Under the pieces are notes generated by a model. The model saw only the letters and a program-made list of their open reading frames with translations, did no database searches and was not told the DNA's origin. The position numbers were made by a program, and so were the translations under genes. A stretch of 7,577 nt of DNA, from assembly GCA_007120055.1 (NCBI GenBank), contig SKOL01000613.1, positions 1 through 7,577 on the forward strand, written 5' to 3'. Positions within the stretch are counted from its first letter, which is position 1. The number at the start of each line of letters is the position of its first letter. This document shows positions 5,142-7,577 of this stretch, piece after piece. Origin of the DNA: Anaerobacillus sp. GTDB taxonomy: Bacteria; Bacillota; Bacilli; Bacillales_H; Anaerobacillaceae.

Positions 5142-5804
5142 TTGGAAAAGCACATTGTACGTCAAATCTCTAAATTTATTGAGGATTGGGTCCCGAAAGA
5201 TGCGTCAATAGCTGTAGCAGATGGTGATCGGTATATTTCTTATATCCCAGGTAAACATGACATCCAAATTAGACAGGGGCAGCCAATTCCTTCCGGTAGT
5301 ATATCTGAACGAGTTTATCTACAAAAACAAAAGGTGGAGTCATTAGTAGATAAATCTGTTTTCGGTAAACCTTATTATGGGATAGGATATCCTTTAGAAG
5401 ATCATACAACTGGTTTAAGTGGTGTGGTGACGGTGATTTTACCTCCCAACTTTTCGATCCGTAGTACGGAACCGATCTCTTATCTTGCGGGAAGACGAGA
5501 TGAAATCTGGACCCCAATCCCAATCGAGCAAATAATATATATAGAAAGCTTTCAGAAAAAAACCATTATTTGTACAGAAAACGGTTTATATAGTGCAAAA
5601 CATCCTTTGAAAATACTTGAACATCGTTTACCTGACACATTTATGCGCATTCATCGTTCATTTATTGTCAACATTGCTTATATTGAGCATATTTCTAGAG
5701 ACATCTCATCTAATTTTCAAGTGAAACTAAAAGCTTTTGAGAATAAACACTTGGTCATCAGTCAGACGTATATTCAAAAAGTTCGTGCGATTTTAGGATT
5801 TTGA
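5142..5804 (+). CDS. LytTR-family one-component transcriptional regulator with N-terminal cytosolic sensor domain
   Basis: The ATG at 5121 is part of the Shine-Dalgarno ATGAGGAGGT and has no site of its own upstream, so TTG at 5142 (MEKHIVRQISKF...) is preferred, although 11 bases of spacing is long. From there the protein has 220 residues. Residues 115-218 are a LytTR DNA-binding domain: strand IIYIES (131-136), then FMRIHRSFIVN (167-177), the family signature, and a closing helix YIQKVRAI. Residues 1-102 have no receiver phosphorylation site. Instead, the region PIPSGSISERVY...KSVFGKPYYGIGYPLED...GVVTVILPP resembles the small cytosolic sensor found on some Bacillus chemoreceptor-like proteins (from memory, YfmS type). 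There is no membrane segment and no histidine kinase partner. Being divergent from acsA, it is a candidate regulator of that gene, sensing an unknown ligand. Confidence 0.85.
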   Translation: MEKHIVRQISKFIEDWVPKDASIAVADGDRYISYIPGKHDIQIRQGQPIPSGSISERVYLQKQKVESLVDKSVFGKPYYGIGYPLEDHTTGLSGVVTVILPPNFSIRSTEPISYLAGRRDEIWTPIPIEQIIYIESFQKKTIICTENGLYSAKHPLKILEHRLPDTFMRIHRSFIVNIAYIEHISRDISSNFQVKLKAFENKHLVISQTYIQKVRAILGF

Positions 5805-5868
5805 ATGAGGGCAGGTCGTCAACATGAATTGCGGATGGAAATATTAGATAATGGAAAGGTTGGGGCTT

Positions 5869-6112
5869 GATGAGCGCGTCAATGTGAATAGATTTACTAA
5901 ATATTAAGTAAAGTGTGCTTGATGAGTGTGTCAATGCGCATGAGTTTACTAGATATTGGGAAAGTTGTGCATAATGAAAGCCTCATTGTACCTGGGTTTA
6001 GTAGAAAATGGAAAAATCATGCATAATGAAAGCGTCAATGTACGTGGGTTTACTAGATACTGAGAAAAGCGTGCGTAATTAGGACGTCAATATACGGAAA
6101 TTTTGCAAGAAA
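5869..6112 (+). repeat. 52-bp tandem repeat array (four full units plus a truncated fifth)
   Basis: Units start at 5869, 5921, 5973 and 6025, each exactly 52 bases, and a truncated one starts at 6077. Shared landmarks in each unit are (G/A)ATGA, then (G/C)TCAaTG, then GGTTTACTAGA or similar about 20 bases in, then GGAAA, and a GTGC(T/A/G)T end. The stretch 5805-5868 carries a more divergent copy with GTCAACATG and ATTAGATAATGGAAAGGTTGGGGCTT. The period is not a multiple of three and all frames are interrupted, so it is noncoding. There are no unique spacers, so it is not CRISPR. The array lies between the LytTR stop and the hairpin terminator at 6107-6153, so it would be transcribed as the 3' untranslated region of that mRNA. 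Confidence 0.85.
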
Positions 6113-6153
6113 TAGCTCACTTTGCTGGGACGCAGGGGGGGCTATTTCTTTTT
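6107..6153 (+). terminator. Intrinsic terminator after the 52-bp repeat array
   Basis: AAGAAATAGC (6107-6116) pairs perfectly with GCTATTTCTT (6141-6150), extendable by a T-G and a C-G pair, with a loop of about 20 bases containing a run of seven G (6135-6141, partly in the stem). The T-run CTTTTT follows (6148-6153). It would end plus-strand transcription from the LytTR gene about 300 bases past the stop. The A-rich upstream arm gives some bidirectional character. Confidence 0.75.
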
Positions 6154-6168
6154 GTTTGTAAAAACGGG

Positions 6169-6395
6169 CGGAGGTATCCGTCAATCTTGCTAAAAGTTTG
6201 GGAACGCCGGTGATGCGGACATTTATTCCGTTATTTGGCGAAAAGAGGTTTGATTTTAGAGTTGAGCGGACATACGTTCCGTAATTTACGTAAAGAATGG
6301 TTAATTTAACGTGATTTTGAGGTGATAACGGATGGTATGTCCGCAAGGGTATTCAAAATGGCGTTTTTTTAAAAAATAACGGAACGTATGTCCGT
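6169..6395. repeat. Two convergent arrays of a ~51-bp repeat with CGGACATACGTTCCGT core
   Basis: Forward cores: CGGACATTTATTCCGT (6216-6231) and CGGACATACGTTCCGT (6267-6282), 51 bases apart, preceded by a degenerate CGGAGGTATCCG at 6169. Reverse cores: ACGGATGGTATGTCCG (6328-6343) and ACGGAACGTATGTCCG (6379-6394), also 51 bases apart. The second and fourth cores with their ATTT flanks match as an inverted repeat at 20 of 21 positions, so a transcript could fold into a long hairpin. I recall CGGACATACGTTCCGT as a common dispersed repeat in Bacillaceae genomes. No reading frame spans it convincingly. Confidence 0.8.
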
Positions 6396-6529
6396 ACAGG
6401 TGCTGGAAATGACATCTATTAAATCTTTTTCACACTTGTCGTCCATACTTCATATACGATAACATAAAGAAATCGTTCTGCCGTCGTATTAAGCACCTAT
6501 TTCAGATCTGAAGCAAAAGATTTAAACTA
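6396..6529. other. Noncoding stretch upstream of the coiled-coil gene
   Basis: Together with the two repeat systems this belongs to a 778-base region (5805-6582) without a gene. The only structure noted here is the perfect 12-base palindrome TTCAGATCTGAA (6501-6512). No reading frame or RNA gene was recognised. Confidence 0.5.
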
Positions 6530-6558
6530 TAGAAAATCAGATTTAAAAATAGTATAAT
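6519..6558 (+). promoter_or_regulatory. Probable promoter of the coiled-coil gene with flanking direct repeats
   Basis: A consensus TATAAT (6553-6558) lies 25 bases before the TTG start. The -35 position (6530-6535, TAGAAA) is poor, so activation may be needed. AGATTTAAACTATAG (6519-6533) and AGATTTAAAAATAG (6539-6552) are direct repeats about two helical turns apart, bracketing the -35 region and touching the -10. The start of transcription near 6565 would put the Shine-Dalgarno (6567-6575) almost at the 5' end of the mRNA. Confidence 0.55.
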
Positions 6559-6582
6559 AACACTTAAAAGGAGGTGAGAAAA

Positions 6583-6987
6583 TTGAGTGAGATGATCGAA
6601 AAAAGATTAGATCGAATTGAAAATATGCTGTCGCAATTGATTGGCATGGTAGCAAAGTTAAGTGAAGAACACCAAGAGATGAAAAAAGAATTAGCTGGAG
6701 TGAAGAATGAACAACAAGGAATGAAGCAAGAACAGTATGAAATGAAGAAAGAACAACAAGAAATGAAACAAGAACAACAAGAAATGAAGCAAGAACAACA
6801 AGAGATGAAGAGAGAACAACAAGAAATGAAGAGAGAGCTACTAAAAACGAACATAAAGTTGGACGAGCTCGAGCAAAAAAGCGAAAAAAGGCATGAAGAA
6901 GTTATCGAGCGTTTTCAGGCTTTGAGAGAGACAAAGATTTTATTTGGGAAAAAACGGTTAACAACGAAAGAGAGATTGGTAATTTAA
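6583..6987 (+). CDS. Coiled-coil protein with heptad repeats; C-terminus frameshifted
   Basis: TTG at 6583 has AAGGAGGTG (6567-6575) 7 bases upstream; the GTG at 6574 is inside that site. The 134-residue product begins with a helix MSEMIEKRLDRIENMLSQL, then eight heptads of the form E-Q-Q-E-M-K-(Q/K/R) (residues 29-84), then KLDELEQKSEKRHEEVIERFQAL. It is soluble and highly charged, with one hydrophobic Met per heptad, so a long oligomeric coiled coil is likely. The last 20 residues (ETKILFGKKRLTTKERLVI) are basic and unlike relatives. In the next frame from 6930 the sequence continues as DKDFIWEKTVNNER... to a stop at 6999-7001, which fits the usual ending of this type of protein. A frameshift near the AGAGAG tract at 6925-6930 is the likely cause. 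The family is common in bacilli, with unknown function. Confidence 0.75.
   Translation: MSEMIEKRLDRIENMLSQLIGMVAKLSEEHQEMKKELAGVKNEQQGMKQEQYEMKKEQQEMKQEQQEMKQEQQEMKREQQEMKRELLKTNIKLDELEQKSEKRHEEVIERFQALRETKILFGKKRLTTKERLVI
6667..6834 (+). repeat. 21-bp tandem repeat encoding eight heptads
   Basis: Units of 21 bases (typically GAACAACAAGAAATGAAGCA plus one base) encode EQQEMK followed by Q, K or R. The last four (6751-6834) are almost identical in DNA and the first two (EHQEMKK, ELAGVKN) are the most divergent, which suggests expansion toward the 3' side by slippage or unequal exchange. Copy number is likely to vary between strains without disturbing the reading frame. Confidence 0.85.
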
Positions 6988-7001
6988 AAAGACTCTTCTA
7001 G
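6930..7001 (+). pseudogene. Displaced C-terminal coding segment of the coiled-coil gene
   Basis: In the frame one base back from the main gene, 23 codons starting DKDFIWEKTV and ending IGNLKRLF precede TAG at 6999-7001. The segment has the acidic/aromatic then helical 'W-KTV-NERE-I--LK' pattern that I associate with the ends of such Bacillus coiled-coil proteins. Loss of two bases from the AGAGAG tract (6925-6930), or gain of one base just before it, would fuse it to the upstream frame as ...QAL-x-RDKDFIW. Confidence 0.6.
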
Positions 7002-7052
7002 ACCCCGAAACAACATTTGAAACTACCTCTCAAGTTTAAAATTTCAATCAGT

Positions 7053-7083
7053 GACCAGTGGAGGTCAAGCGCCTATGCTGGTC
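7053..7083 (+). terminator. Hairpin downstream of the coiled-coil gene, possible weak terminator
   Basis: GACCAGTGGAGGT (7053-7065) folds onto GCCTATGCTGGTC (7071-7083) with one mismatch and three G-T wobble pairs around a 5-base loop. The following ATTTAATGTTTTC is only moderately T-rich, so termination would be inefficient. It is the only strong structure between the coiled-coil gene and the convergent peptidase gene. Confidence 0.4.
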
Positions 7084-7185
7084 ATTTAATGTTTTCAAAC
7101 TCGGTACGGTACTATCCAAAACCAAGAAAGAAGTGTAACCTCTTTCACCCCCATCTATTATTTCACCCATAAACCCTAATCCGTT

Positions 7186-7215
7186 AAAAAAAAAGAGGTG
7201 CCACAGTGACACCCC
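7186..7215 (-). terminator. Intrinsic terminator of the S9 peptidase gene
   Basis: On the minus strand GGTGTC and GGCACC pair around an ACTGT loop (extendable by a G-T and a G-C pair), followed by CTTTTTTTTT (the A-run at 7186-7194). It lies 25 bases past the peptidase stop codon, a textbook layout. Confidence 0.85.
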
Positions 7216-7239
7216 GAATGCAAAATAAATGTGAAATCC

Positions 7240-7577
7240 TTAATTCCTACGATCCTCAAACCATCCAATTAAATGCTCTAAACGTTCTAAGCGGTGCTTC
7301 GGTTTTCCTGAGCGTGAAAGGTCGTGGTTTTCATCTGGGAAACGAACGAGTTTTGTTTCAACACCGAGACGTTTCAAAGCGATATACCATTGCTCGGCTT
7401 GTTCCATTGGACAACGTAAGTCTTGCTCTGAGTGTAAAATCAGTGTTGGTGTTTTTACATCACGCGCAAACGTAAGTGGTGAAATTTTTAATAGTTTCTC
7501 GACATCGTCCCATAAATCGGCATGTCCGTGCTGCCATTCAGTGAAGAAGAAACCGATATCACTCGTTCCGTAAAAGC
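7240..7577 (-). CDS. S9-family peptidase (prolyl oligopeptidase/acylaminoacyl-peptidase type), C-terminal fragment
   Basis: The minus strand is open from the window edge to TAA at 7242-7240, giving 111 residues that begin FYGTSDIGFFF. They match the end of the alpha/beta-hydrolase catalytic domain of S9 serine peptidases: KTPTLILHSEQDLRCP (41-56 of the fragment) with the catalytic Asp at 52, EQAEQWYIALKRLGVETKLVRFP (58-80), and DENHDLSRSGKP (81-92) with the catalytic His at 84, then the usual closing helix RLERLEHLIGWFED. The nucleophilic serine and the beta-propeller are outside the window. The closest remembered relative is Bacillus YuxL, a cytosolic peptidase of unknown substrate. It is convergent with the coiled-coil gene and followed by a clear terminator. 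The 89-codon plus-strand frame over the same bases is a shadow. Confidence 0.92.
   Translation of the reverse strand, partial: FYGTSDIGFFFTEWQHGHADLWDDVEKLLKISPLTFARDVKTPTLILHSEQDLRCPMEQAEQWYIALKRLGVETKLVRFPDENHDLSRSGKPKHRLERLEHLIGWFEDRRN

Noticed and set aside
4943..5155. 70-codon minus-strand frame in the divergent intergenic region
   Set aside because: It is Phe/Tyr/Leu-rich because of the AT-rich promoter DNA, overlaps the LytTR promoter and start, and has no ribosome binding site.
5805..5870. 21-codon frame starting directly after the LytTR stop
   Set aside because: No ribosome binding site, and it lies within a degenerate copy of the 52-bp repeat.
5869..6112. 52-bp array considered as CRISPR
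   Set aside because: Units are contiguous and similar along their whole length with no unique spacers, and no cas gene is present.
6053..6346. 97-codon minus-strand frame across the repeat arrays
   Set aside because: It spans the terminator hairpin and both repeat families, lacks a ribosome binding site and has no protein-like pattern.
6564..6854. Minus-strand frame with repeated FISCCS units
   Set aside because: This is the antisense reading of the 21-bp heptad repeats of the coiled-coil gene and has no ribosome binding site.
7206..7475. 89-codon plus-strand open frame
   Set aside because: It lies antisense to the clear S9 peptidase C-terminus with catalytic Asp and His motifs, and includes that gene's terminator region; it is a shadow.

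Overview
The window looks like chromosomal DNA from a low-GC Bacillota, most likely a Bacillaceae. The support is strong AGGAGG-type ribosome binding sites, TTG/ATG starts, a CcpA-type cre site, an acetyl-CoA synthetase very close to Bacillus AcsA as I remember it, and a Bacillus-style lipoprotein, CPBP protease and GNAT enzyme. No tRNA, rRNA, CRISPR array, phage gene or intact transposase was seen.

Layout. Bases 1-3000 are an AT-rich accessory stretch of small plus-strand genes separated by decayed DNA: the tail of an unidentified protein, a 55-residue double-CxxC protein, a 126-residue lipoprotein, a CPBP (CAAX-type) membrane protease homologue and a RimJ/RimL-type GNAT acetyltransferase. 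Short palindromes of the type AACGA-N-AGCGTT recur between them, and two gaps hold reading-frame scraps that look like dead genes. Between the GNAT gene and acsA lies a dense block of hairpins (about 2814-2925) that resembles the right end/omega-RNA of an IS200/IS605 tnpB element, with no transposase or TnpB beside it. A hairpin terminator follows.

Bases 3125-5804 are a divergent pair: acsA (acetyl-CoA synthetase) on the minus strand and a one-component LytTR-family regulator on the plus strand, sharing a 301-base intergenic region. A near-consensus cre site sits in the acsA leader. Two further symmetrical or repeated motifs in the same intergenic region are candidate operators. As I recall, the divergent neighbour of acsA in B. 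subtilis is acuABC; here it is the LytTR gene, which suggests a local regulator of acetate activation.

Bases 5805-6560 hold no gene but two unrelated repeat systems: four head-to-tail 52-bp units (5869-6076, plus a truncated fifth) ending in a strong terminator hairpin, then 51-bp-spaced copies of a CGGACATACGTTCCGT motif arranged as two convergent arrays. Downstream is a coiled-coil gene built on 21-bp heptad repeats. Its conserved-looking C-terminus is displaced into another frame, indicating a frameshift. The window ends with the C-terminal 111 residues of an S9-family (prolyl oligopeptidase-type, YuxL-like) peptidase on the minus strand, with its own terminator.
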